Assembly: GCA_049840875.1 (NCBI GenBank)
Contig: JASGJE010000011.1
Span: forward strand, 930,001 to 994,000
Origin: JAFDYH01 sp049840875
Lineage (GTDB): Bacteria; Bacteroidota; Bacteroidia; Chitinophagales; Chitinophagaceae
Length of the DNA stretch: 64,000 nucleotides
Reading direction: 5' to 3'
The notes under the pieces are model-generated. The model was not told the DNA's origin, made no database searches, and saw only the letters and a list, made by a program, of their open reading frames with translations. Positions 8,288 through 15,834 of the stretch are shown piece by piece (within the stretch, counting starts at the first letter, position 1; each line of letters begins with the position of its first letter). The position numbers and the translations under genes are program-made.

Positions 8288-9853
8288 ATGTATATGATTG
8301 CTGCCAGGAAATTTTTAATACTAACGGTAACTGTCACGCTTTTTTTAGCTGCATACAAAACAGTACCTGAATTCATGGATGTTGTGAAAACAGATGCAGG
8401 ACAAATCAGCGGTACACGTTCCTCAGATGGCAGCATTCATATTTTTAAAGGCATTCCTTTCGCAGCGCCGCCTGTCGGCGACTTGCGTTGGAAAGCGCCA
8501 CAACCTGTGAAAACATGGAGTGGTATAAAGAAGTGCGAAGCCTTTGGTGCAAGTCCAATGCAAGGAAAACCGGCTCCATTCAGTATGTGGTCAAAAGAAT
8601 TTTTGATTCCTGATGAACCAATCAGCGAAGACTGTCTTTATCTCAATGTCTGGAGTGGCGCAAAATCCAGTAAAGATAAACTGGCCGTATTGGTTTGGAT
8701 CTATGGCGGCGGCTTTCAAAGTGGTGGTAGTGGCGTTCCTATTTACGACGGAGAGGCAATGGCGAAAAAAGGAATTGTATTTGTAAGTATTAACTACCGT
8801 GTAGGCATATTCGGTTTTTTTGCTCATCCTGATTTAACAAAAGAATCGAATAATCATGCATCGGGCAATTATGGTTTAATGGACCAGGTTGCGGCATTGC
8901 AATGGGTGAAGAAAAATATTAGTGCATTTGGTGGCGATCCGAACAATGTAACCATCGCAGGTCAGTCTGCAGGGTCGATGAGCGTGAATTGTCTTGCAGC
9001 ATCGCCATTAACACAAGGTTTATTTACAAAAGCAATTGCAGAAAGCGGAGCCAGTCTTGTCAGTAGCCCGTTACGTGCAGGTATTACATTGCTGCAGGCG
9101 GAAGAAGACGGAATGAAAACTGCAAAGGCATTTAATGTTTCAACCGTTGCTGATCTACGAAAAATACCGGCCGAAGATTTAATGAAAAAAAGTCAGGGAT
9201 TCAGAAGCCCGGTGATTGATGGTTACGTTTTACCTGCATCAATATCTTCCATTTTTGCGCAAAACAAAGAAAACAATATTTCATTATTGACCGGATGGAA
9301 TGAAGATGAAGGATTGCTATTCGGCCCAATCAAAAATGCAAATGATTTTCATCAACAGATCGGTGTGCAATATGGTGCAGATTCAACATTATTCTTTAAA
9401 TACTTTCCGGCGAATGACGATGCAAAAGCCGCCGTTGCACAGCTAAAGATTTCAAGAGACATGATTTTTGGTGTGCAGAATTACACATGGGCCAATATCA
9501 GCAGTGAAAAAGGCCGGAAAACATTTGTTTATCGTTTTACACGAAAAGTTCCCGGCACTGGTGAATACGCCAAGTATGGCGCCTTTCATACCGGTGAAGT
9601 GCCTTATGCGTATGATAACCTGAAATTTGTTGATCGTCCATGGACACAAGTAGACAAAGATCTGGCAACCATAATGTCATCTTACTGGATAAATTTTATC
9701 AAGACAGGAAATCCAAACGGAAAAGATTTACCGGAGTGGCCTGCATACACCATTGAAAAACGAATAATGATTTTGGGCGATCAGCAATCTGCAAAACCAA
9801 TTCCAGATCGCGAAGCGCTGGATTTCGTTTATAAGAAGATGAGTAAGGAGTAG
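8288..9853 (+). CDS. Secreted type-B carboxylesterase, second tandem copy
   Basis: This 521-residue carboxylesterase has an N-terminal hydrophobic signal (ARKFLILTVTVTLFLAAY). The nucleophile is Ser227 in GQSAGS, the likely acid is Glu341 (NEDEG), and His434 sits in the usual FHTGEVPY context. The oxyanion-hole motif is IYGGGFQSG. It is a paralogue of the upstream gene but not a recent copy, since active-site flanks and loops differ. The start at 8288 is followed by a second in-frame ATG at 8294, so two residues are uncertain. The tandem arrangement suggests use of an esterified carbon source, such as acylated sugars. Confidence 0.94.
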   Translation: MYMIAARKFLILTVTVTLFLAAYKTVPEFMDVVKTDAGQISGTRSSDGSIHIFKGIPFAAPPVGDLRWKAPQPVKTWSGIKKCEAFGASPMQGKPAPFSMWSKEFLIPDEPISEDCLYLNVWSGAKSSKDKLAVLVWIYGGGFQSGGSGVPIYDGEAMAKKGIVFVSINYRVGIFGFFAHPDLTKESNNHASGNYGLMDQVAALQWVKKNISAFGGDPNNVTIAGQSAGSMSVNCLAASPLTQGLFTKAIAESGASLVSSPLRAGITLLQAEEDGMKTAKAFNVSTVADLRKIPAEDLMKKSQGFRSPVIDGYVLPASISSIFAQNKENNISLLTGWNEDEGLLFGPIKNANDFHQQIGVQYGADSTLFFKYFPANDDAKAAVAQLKISRDMIFGVQNYTWANISSEKGRKTFVYRFTRKVPGTGEYAKYGAFHTGEVPYAYDNLKFVDRPWTQVDKDLATIMSSYWINFIKTGNPNGKDLPEWPAYTIEKRIMILGDQQSAKPIPDREALDFVYKKMSKE

Positions 9854-9908
9854 TCTGAAAATTCATCATATCAACTTATTAGTAGATCGTTATCTTGATA
9901 GAGCTATA

Positions 9909-10418
9909 TTATTCTTTTTCTTTACCCCCTCTTCTTTTTTTTAATTGCACAATATCAATTAGGTCTTTAGGTCTGCCATTGAATTCTTTATCAAAAATCA
10001 GATCGTTATACCCTATAAATGGAATGTCAATTTTGTTTAAAGAAACAACGTCTTTTCTGGCAAAACAATCCCTAAACTTCAAAGTAGATTTTAATTTTGG
10101 TAAAAGATCAAGATTAAATTTTTCAAAATCGTATCGAAAAAAAGATTTTTTGGGATCAGGCGCTTTCTCCTTTTTAAATTCAGTAACATTTTGTCCAAGT
10201 TCTTCTAATGCATTTAGAAGCTTAAAATAATTTTGGTAAGTAGAATTGAACCAAAAGTCTAAATCTGGTTTATCAGTTAATTCTCCCGAAACATTCATTG
10301 ATCGTCTGAAATATCCATGCAAGGCCACGGCTGTACCGCCCACTATCATGTATTGAACAGAATGTTTGTTCAAAATCTGACAAACATTAAGTATATTCTC
10401 ACTCAGAGATTTTTCCAT
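9909..10418 (-). CDS. Nucleotidyltransferase-fold protein, possible toxin-antitoxin partner
   Basis: This 169-residue protein has the minimal nucleotidyltransferase pattern: GG at 27-28 in IVGGTAVALHG, then the metal pair Asp52/Asp54 in PDLDFW, and a third acidic site in FNLDLLP. It resembles AbiEii/MNT-type nucleotidyltransferases found in conflict and toxin-antitoxin loci. It overlaps the upstream small gene by 20 bp (10399-10418), which implies translational coupling. The C-terminus is very basic (KKRRGGKEKE). Both genes are AT-rich compared with the adjacent citrate synthase gene, which hints at horizontal gain. The substrate and the toxin role are inference. Confidence 0.75.
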   Translation of the reverse strand: MEKSLSENILNVCQILNKHSVQYMIVGGTAVALHGYFRRSMNVSGELTDKPDLDFWFNSTYQNYFKLLNALEELGQNVTEFKKEKAPDPKKSFFRYDFEKFNLDLLPKLKSTLKFRDCFARKDVVSLNKIDIPFIGYNDLIFDKEFNGRPKDLIDIVQLKKRRGGKEKE

Positions 10419-10602
10419 GAGAATTCATTATAACTTTATTTGTTGAAAATTCTTTTTTCAACAAATCCAGAAAGGCTTCAAACTCAAAAATGATTTTTTT
10501 TTCTTTAATCAAACTTGTTCTATTTTCTGTTTGAACAATTGATTTCAATGACTTGAAACTTTTATGTTTTGTCAATTTGTTTTTAGTATCATTTTTACTC
10601 AT
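10399..10602 (-). CDS. Small basic protein paired with the nucleotidyltransferase
   Basis: I do not recognise this protein. From the ATG at 10602 it has 67 residues (MSKNDTKNKLTKHK), with a lysine-rich first half and a helical second half (FEFEAFLDLLKKEF). The frame opens further upstream to 10689 but would then run into the citrate synthase stop region, so the shorter start is preferred. It overlaps the nucleotidyltransferase gene by 20 bp. The pairing suggests an antitoxin or partner subunit, based only on arrangement. Confidence 0.55.
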   Translation of the reverse strand: MSKNDTKNKLTKHKSFKSLKSIVQTENRTSLIKEKKIIFEFEAFLDLLKKEFSTNKVIMNSHGKISE

Positions 10603-10676
10603 ACCTTTTTCTGTTTCCGCTAGAAAAGTATATTTTTTAGACGGCTTTTTAAGAAAATTAAAGATGATTTCGAAAA

Positions 10677-12005
10677 TCAATCTCCCCAAATCTCTCCCTC
10701 GCCTTTCAACCAGTCTTTCACCAATGAAGTTGTAACTGATTTTGGTCGTTCGAGTGGGAATGCGAGTGCTCTATCCCAGCATAAACTTGCCAATACACCT
10801 AATGCACGGCTTACGCCAAACAACACCGTATAAAATTCATATTCCTTCATGCCATAGTGCACAAGCAATGCTCCACTATGTGCATCTACGTTAGGCCATG
10901 GGTTTTTAATTTTTCCCAATGATTGTAAAATGGGAGGAACTGCATCATAAATATTCCAGACAGTCTGCACCAATGGGTCATCCGGCATATGTTTTTTACC
11001 AAATTCCATTTGTGCAGTAAAACGAGGGTCGGTTTTACGTAATACTGCGTGACCATACCCAGGCACTACTTTTCCTTCACTCAAAGTCTTCTTCACGTAT
11101 TCACCGATCTGCTCTTTTGAAGGCATTTCTGTTTTTAATTCATCGCGCATTTCAAAGATCCACTTGATTACTTCCTGGTTGGCCAGGCCGTGAAGAGGAC
11201 CTGCAAGTCCATTCAATCCTGCGGCAAAGCTGAGATAAGGATCACTCAATGCAGACCCGACAAGATGTGTAGTATGTGCAGATACATTCCCGCCTTCATG
11301 ATCGGCGTGAATGGTCATATATAAGCGCATCAGTTCTTTGAAACTTTCATCTTCAAAACCGAGCATGTGCGCAAAATTTCCAGCCCAATCTAACAATCCA
11401 TTCGGTTGTATATGTTCACCAAACTTATACTTACGGCGATAGATATACGCAGCTATACGTGGCAGTCGGGCAATCAGATCCATCGAATCATCAAAAATCG
11501 CTTCCCAATAATCTTTCTTGTTGAGGCCTGCAGCGTATTTCTTTGAAAACTGACTTTCGGTTTGCAAAGCCATCACCGCAACAACGAATTGCGTCATGGG
11601 GTGCGTGTTTATTGGCAACGCTTCGATAGTGTGAAAAACATGATTTGGAACATGGCTGCGACGCTGCAACAACCCGGTTAAGGTATGCACATCATCTTCA
11701 GTTGGTAATTCGCCAACCAACATCAGGTAAAATAAACCTTCAGGCAATGGTTCTGAACCACCCGGCGCCTTAGGTAATTTAGCCTGTAAATCAGGAATTG
11801 TATATCCGCGAAAACGTATTCCCTCTTGTGAGTCCAGCAAAGAAGTTTCGCTCACCAAACCCGTCATTCCCCGCATGCCCTGGTAGATCTGTGAAAGCTG
11901 AACCTCACCTATCTTTTTATTGCCATGATTCTTGATTAAATCCTTGATTTCTGCACCTGTTTCGTCGGCTTTCGATTTGAACCGCTCTTTGATATCTGCT
12001 GCCAT
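10677..12005 (-). CDS. gltA: Citrate synthase
   Basis: This enzyme condenses oxaloacetate and acetyl-CoA to citrate, the entry step of the TCA cycle. The 442-residue sequence is of the eukaryote-like type, with an N-terminal helical extension. Catalytic residues are visible as His272 (GPLHGLANQ), His319 (VPGYGHAVLRKTDPR) and Asp374 (NVDAHSG). HADHEGGNVSAHT (233-245) is also diagnostic. It is cytoplasmic. A 211-bp spacer containing a palindromic repeat separates it from the LptF/G gene. The nucleotidyltransferase pair lies downstream on the same strand. Confidence 0.97.
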   Translation of the reverse strand: MAADIKERFKSKADETGAEIKDLIKNHGNKKIGEVQLSQIYQGMRGMTGLVSETSLLDSQEGIRFRGYTIPDLQAKLPKAPGGSEPLPEGLFYLMLVGELPTEDDVHTLTGLLQRRSHVPNHVFHTIEALPINTHPMTQFVVAVMALQTESQFSKKYAAGLNKKDYWEAIFDDSMDLIARLPRIAAYIYRRKYKFGEHIQPNGLLDWAGNFAHMLGFEDESFKELMRLYMTIHADHEGGNVSAHTTHLVGSALSDPYLSFAAGLNGLAGPLHGLANQEVIKWIFEMRDELKTEMPSKEQIGEYVKKTLSEGKVVPGYGHAVLRKTDPRFTAQMEFGKKHMPDDPLVQTVWNIYDAVPPILQSLGKIKNPWPNVDAHSGALLVHYGMKEYEFYTVLFGVSRALGVLASLCWDRALAFPLERPKSVTTSLVKDWLKGEGEIWGD

Positions 12006-12166
12006 GTCGCCTGATTTTTAATGCTAAAATAATAACGCGGGTTAAGGGCTAAAGGTAGGTAAAAAATGAACTTGAATCAGGTGTCTGATGTCATGTGTAG
12101 GATGTGGGGTATGAGCCGCAGATTATCTTTTATAACATAATATAAGATAGTGAATGCGAAAATATT

Positions 12167-12206
12167 TTTCACTTTTCTCCCGATAGCTATCGGGATTTCA
12201 CTTTTC
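12167..12206. repeat. 18-bp palindrome flanked by exact 11-bp direct repeats
   Basis: TTTCACTTTTC occurs at 12167-12177 and again at 12196-12206. Between them, with no spare base, is the perfect palindrome TCCCGATAGCTATCGGGA (12178-12195). The arrangement looks like a tiny palindromic element with a duplicated target. On the minus strand it lies about 10 bp after the LptF/G stop, so it could also form an RNA hairpin there. Confidence 0.6.
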
Positions 12207-12215
12207 AGTTCCGTT

Positions 12216-13298
12216 TTACTTTGGAGATTTAGTATAAAAATAATATGCGACCAACGAGAACGCGATGTTGGGAAGCCATGCGGCGATCAGCGGTGGCAAG
12301 CTGCTCTTCACCGCAAATACCGTAGAGAAGCGGTCAGAAATAATAAATATCGCTGCAATTGCAATACCGATCGCCAAATGCAGGCCTGCACCACCACGTG
12401 TTTTACGGCTGGCGATTACGGCGCCAATCAATGTGAGAAGAATAACGGTAAAGGGTGTTGCAGAACGGCGGTATTGCTCCACTTTCAACGTGTTCAATCC
12501 TTCATTGCCCCGCAATTCTTCAGCACGGATAAAGGTTGCCAGTTTAGGAGTCGTTAATTTATCCTTGATGTATTCATCGCGTCGCAGATCCTCAGGTTTT
12601 ATATTCAGACTGATTTTCATAGACTGGGCATACGTCACAGTTTCCTTCATGCTATCAATCTCCCTGATTGTCGCATTCGTAAGCATCCATGTTTTTTTCG
12701 CAGTATCCCATTGCAATACATCTGCACGCAGATTATACACCATTTTATTGGCGCCAATACGATTCATGAAAAAATTGGTAGCACGTTTTGTAGCTGTATC
12801 GTAATATTTGATTCCGATATAAGTGTTGGAATCGGACCGCATATAGAATTTACTCGAATAGCCTGTACCGGGATCGCCTTTTTTCAGGTAATTAATTTCA
12901 AAATCACTTTTGATGCCGTTTGCTTTTGGAATCACATACGCATTTGCAAACCATAATATGATAGCTAAAAAAATGCCGCCAACTATATAAGCACGGAGAA
13001 ACCGATTAAAGCTGGTACCGCTCGCCAATATTGCCACAATCTCTGACCGTGCAGCCATACGGCTGGTAAAATAAATAACGCCGATAAATACAAATAAAGG
13101 AAATAACAAACCCCAGATAAAAGGAACGAACCCAAAATAATATTGTGTAATGATCTGCGAAGTGCTCAGGCCGGTTTTTACAAAGTCGTCTGTTTTTTCA
13201 CTGCTGTCTATCGCTACGGCAATAACTGTAAACAGCATCATGCAAAAGAAAAAGGTAACCAGGAATTTCTTTAGTATGTACCAGTCTAATTTCTTCAT
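12216..13298 (-). CDS. LptF/LptG family lipopolysaccharide export permease
   Basis: This is a YjgP/YjgQ-family inner-membrane subunit of the Lpt system that extracts lipopolysaccharide and hands it to the periplasmic bridge. Three membrane helices near the N-terminus are followed by a large periplasmic beta-jellyroll region. Three more helices close the protein (TPFTVILLTLIGAVIASRK onward). The ATG at 13298 (MKKLDWYILKKFL) gives 360 residues and the typical family start; the frame extends six residues further but without support. It is divergent from the drug-exporter gene at 13413. Whether it is LptF or LptG cannot be decided here. Confidence 0.9.
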   Translation of the reverse strand: MKKLDWYILKKFLVTFFFCMMLFTVIAVAIDSSEKTDDFVKTGLSTSQIITQYYFGFVPFIWGLLFPLFVFIGVIYFTSRMAARSEIVAILASGTSFNRFLRAYIVGGIFLAIILWFANAYVIPKANGIKSDFEINYLKKGDPGTGYSSKFYMRSDSNTYIGIKYYDTATKRATNFFMNRIGANKMVYNLRADVLQWDTAKKTWMLTNATIREIDSMKETVTYAQSMKISLNIKPEDLRRDEYIKDKLTTPKLATFIRAEELRGNEGLNTLKVEQYRRSATPFTVILLTLIGAVIASRKTRGGAGLHLAIGIAIAAIFIISDRFSTVFAVKSSLPPLIAAWLPNIAFSLVAYYFYTKSPK

Positions 13299-13395
13299 TC
13301 CGGTGCGAAGTAACAAAAAGAACTGTGATTTTCGGGATTATAAAAGATTATTAAGAAATCATAAACCTTTGCGGCATTATCGCAATTCTGAATTC

Positions 13396-13403
13396 TATCT
13401 TTG
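13396..13403 (+). promoter_or_regulatory. TAnnTTTG promoter -7 box of the Bcr/CflA gene
   Basis: TATCTTTG matches the Bacteroidota -7 consensus and ends 9 nt before the ATG at 13413, implying a very short or absent 5' leader. The nearest upstream TTG (13369-13371) is 24 nt away, slightly long for a -33 element. Confidence 0.55.
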
Positions 13404-13412
13404 TCTTTCCAC

Positions 13413-14642
13413 ATGAGCATAAAAAATCGCGGAGCTATCATCTTTACATTAGGCGCATTATCTGCACTCGGTCCATTCAGTATTGATATGTATCTGCCGG
13501 GCTTTCCGGCTATAGCCACTGATCTGCACACCACCATTGCAAAAGTTCAACTTTCGTTAACGAGCTATTTTATTGGCATTTCCATAGGTCAATTATTTTT
13601 CGGCCCCATTATCGATCGCTTTGGCAGGAAGAGACCGTTGTACGCCGGTCTCATTATTTATTTGCTTGCTTCACTTGGCTGCATGCTTTCCACTTCGATA
13701 GAAATGCTGATTGTGTTGCGTTTCTTACAGGCATTGGGTAGTTGTTCGGGAGCGGTAGTATCGCGGGCAATGGTGCGGGATATTTTTCCTGTAAAAGAAA
13801 ACGCAAAGATATTTTCGATGCTCACGTTGGTGATTGCCATTTCACCAATTGTTGCGCCGACTGCCGGTGGTTATATGAGTGAGGCATTGGGGTGGCAAAC
13901 AATCTTTCTGACGTTAAGCATTATTTCCGTTATTATTCTGATACTGGCCTGGAAGATTTTACCAGAAAGTAAAAAAGCGGACCCTTCAATGTCGATGCAT
14001 CCGAAACTGATATTGGCAGATTTCTGGTATGTACTGCGAACCAAACAATTCATTCTATATGTTGTTGCGGCCGGATTAGCTTCAGCGGGTATGTTTGCTT
14101 ATATATCCGGTTCCCCATTTGTGCTGATTGAGATATTTAAAGTCAATGCGAAGCATTATGGATGGTTCTTTGCCTTCAACGCTTCAGGATTGATTATCGC
14201 CAGCCAGGTGAATCGTTTGTTACTGGCGAAACGAACGTCTGAAGATATTATTTCCGTTACAGGCGTGATTCAGTTACTGGCCGGCATTTTATTATTTGTG
14301 TTAACATACTTTCAGATCATTGGTCTTGCTGGCATTGTTTTTCTTTTATTTACTTATCTCACCATGCAGGGATTTTTATTTCCAAATACATCAGCGCTCT
14401 CATTAGCGCCATTTCATACCCGAACAGGGATCGCCTCATCCATGATGGGCTGCATGCAAATGTTTTTCAGTGCTACTGCCTCTGCTGCAGTTAGCTTTCT
14501 GGACAACGGTACTGCAATACCGATGGTATTGGTGATCGCCTGTTGCGCATTATTAAGCTTTTTGTTTTTATCTATGGCACTGAAACATACAAGAGCTAAA
14601 ACGAATGAAGTAGAAGTGATGGAACAGGTAATGGTGGATTAG
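13413..14642 (+). CDS. Bcr/CflA family multidrug efflux MFS transporter
   Basis: This is a 12-helix major facilitator superfamily drug:proton antiporter of 409 residues. Diagnostic Bcr/CflA features are LSALGPFSIDMYLPGFPAI near the N-terminus, the loop motif GPIIDRFGRKRPL (motif A), and the central GSPFVLIEIF. It sits in the inner membrane and probably exports bicyclomycin-, chloramphenicol- or sulfonamide-like compounds; the actual substrate is unknown. The ATG at 13413 is preferred over the TTG at 13401, because the latter lies inside the promoter box. The gene converges with the lipoprotein gene downstream, with only 15 bp between stops. Confidence 0.93.
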   Translation: MSIKNRGAIIFTLGALSALGPFSIDMYLPGFPAIATDLHTTIAKVQLSLTSYFIGISIGQLFFGPIIDRFGRKRPLYAGLIIYLLASLGCMLSTSIEMLIVLRFLQALGSCSGAVVSRAMVRDIFPVKENAKIFSMLTLVIAISPIVAPTAGGYMSEALGWQTIFLTLSIISVIILILAWKILPESKKADPSMSMHPKLILADFWYVLRTKQFILYVVAAGLASAGMFAYISGSPFVLIEIFKVNAKHYGWFFAFNASGLIIASQVNRLLLAKRTSEDIISVTGVIQLLAGILLFVLTYFQIIGLAGIVFLLFTYLTMQGFLFPNTSALSLAPFHTRTGIASSMMGCMQMFFSATASAAVSFLDNGTAIPMVLVIACCALLSFLFLSMALKHTRAKTNEVEVMEQVMVD

Positions 14643-14657
14643 CGTGTACCAAACTGA

Positions 14658-15719
14658 TTACAAAATCTCCTTTACTTTTTTAGCAGCATTTTTTATCTGC
14701 ACCCAATCCTTTTCAATTTCTTCTTTGCTCAGCAAATCAAAAGGTATGAAAATATCTCTCGTGATTCTATCAAGGCTGCGAAAAGGCTGACCCGCTTTCC
14801 ATGTTGCATTGGCAAAACGTTCGAAAAGTTGTTTATCGCTGGTTGAAATGGTATCTGCGAGTATAGCGTTCAACACATCAGAAGGCGCTTTATCCTGTGC
14901 AGCGGCGAAATAACTCAATCCGCATTCGAGTGCATAAAATCCGGCAATATTTATAGCAATCTTCTCTTCGAAAATGCTCTTATCAATCTGCAGAGTGTCT
15001 TCGCCGGGATTCAGAAATGGAGGCACTTCTTTTTTTAATGAAGAGTAATAAGACGCTTCTATATGCTTCGCCATTTCAAAAGCAAATTGCTTATCCTGAA
15101 GTAACGATTTTATCTTTTGTAGCTGTTCTTCTTTTAAAGCATTTTCAGATGTTTTTAAAGAATCGAGAAGTTTCGATGCTGCAGCCGATACCTGGTCGTA
15201 GTCTTTTTGTATTTCCTCTTTGCTTAGAAAATTGGCGACAATAAAATTATCTTTTGCAATTCTTGACAAACTTCTGAAGGGTTGCCCTGCTTTCCATGTT
15301 GCGTTTGCAAAACGATTCAATAATAAAATCTCTGACGAGTCAAGTCTTTTTTCTGCTATCTTCTTTAACCAAAATACCGGCGTTTCTCCTTTTTGTTCCA
15401 TTAACGCCCCAATTCCACATTCCGTGGCATAAAAACCTGCCACGTTGATCGCAATTTTTTCTTCTTTAAAACTTTTCTTTTTTGTGCTGTCTTTTTCTGC
15501 ATCGAAAGATGGAACTGGCTGGTTTTGGGAAATATAATACGCGGAGTCCTGCGATTTGGCGATAGAAATGGCGAATGTTAGGTCACGCAAAAGAGAGTTT
15601 ATCCGATTAAGTTCTTTATCCGATTTTTCTTTTAAATTCATCTGAGTGGTATTGCCTGATGAGCAAGATAGAAAACAAGAAACCAAGACTATGCCACAAA
15701 GAAAAAAGCTGAATCTCAT
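14658..15719 (-). CDS. Lipoprotein with two tandem repeats of unknown function
   Basis: I do not recognise this family. The 353-residue product has a lipoprotein signal with a likely acylated Cys19 (FLSC). The mature part consists of two homologous units of roughly 150 residues. Each contains EEKIAINxAGFYAxECG, then FANATWKAGQPFRSL, then LSKEEIxKD. The strict conservation of FANATWKAGQPFRSL in both units suggests a shared structural or binding site. Each unit looks mainly helical. The gene is single, between the convergent drug exporter and the accessory island. Confidence 0.85.
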   Translation of the reverse strand: MRFSFFLCGIVLVSCFLSCSSGNTTQMNLKEKSDKELNRINSLLRDLTFAISIAKSQDSAYYISQNQPVPSFDAEKDSTKKKSFKEEKIAINVAGFYATECGIGALMEQKGETPVFWLKKIAEKRLDSSEILLLNRFANATWKAGQPFRSLSRIAKDNFIVANFLSKEEIQKDYDQVSAAASKLLDSLKTSENALKEEQLQKIKSLLQDKQFAFEMAKHIEASYYSSLKKEVPPFLNPGEDTLQIDKSIFEEKIAINIAGFYALECGLSYFAAAQDKAPSDVLNAILADTISTSDKQLFERFANATWKAGQPFRSLDRITRDIFIPFDLLSKEEIEKDWVQIKNAAKKVKEIL

Positions 15720-15834
15720 TAAAATGCATTTTTAATGTTAAATCAATCTCAACTTAAGTAGAGATGATGAAAATCATAAAACAATATTGACGTCAACAAT
15801 CTGCCAGGTAGTGATCGTTTTCATTCCTTTCAAA

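Noticed and set aside
9895..10230. Plus-strand open frame over the nucleotidyltransferase gene
   Set aside because: It is antisense to a gene with clear GG and DxD motifs.
12265..12804. 179-codon plus-strand open frame over the LptF/G gene
   Set aside because: It is antisense to a strong LptF/G coding region and shows no family features.
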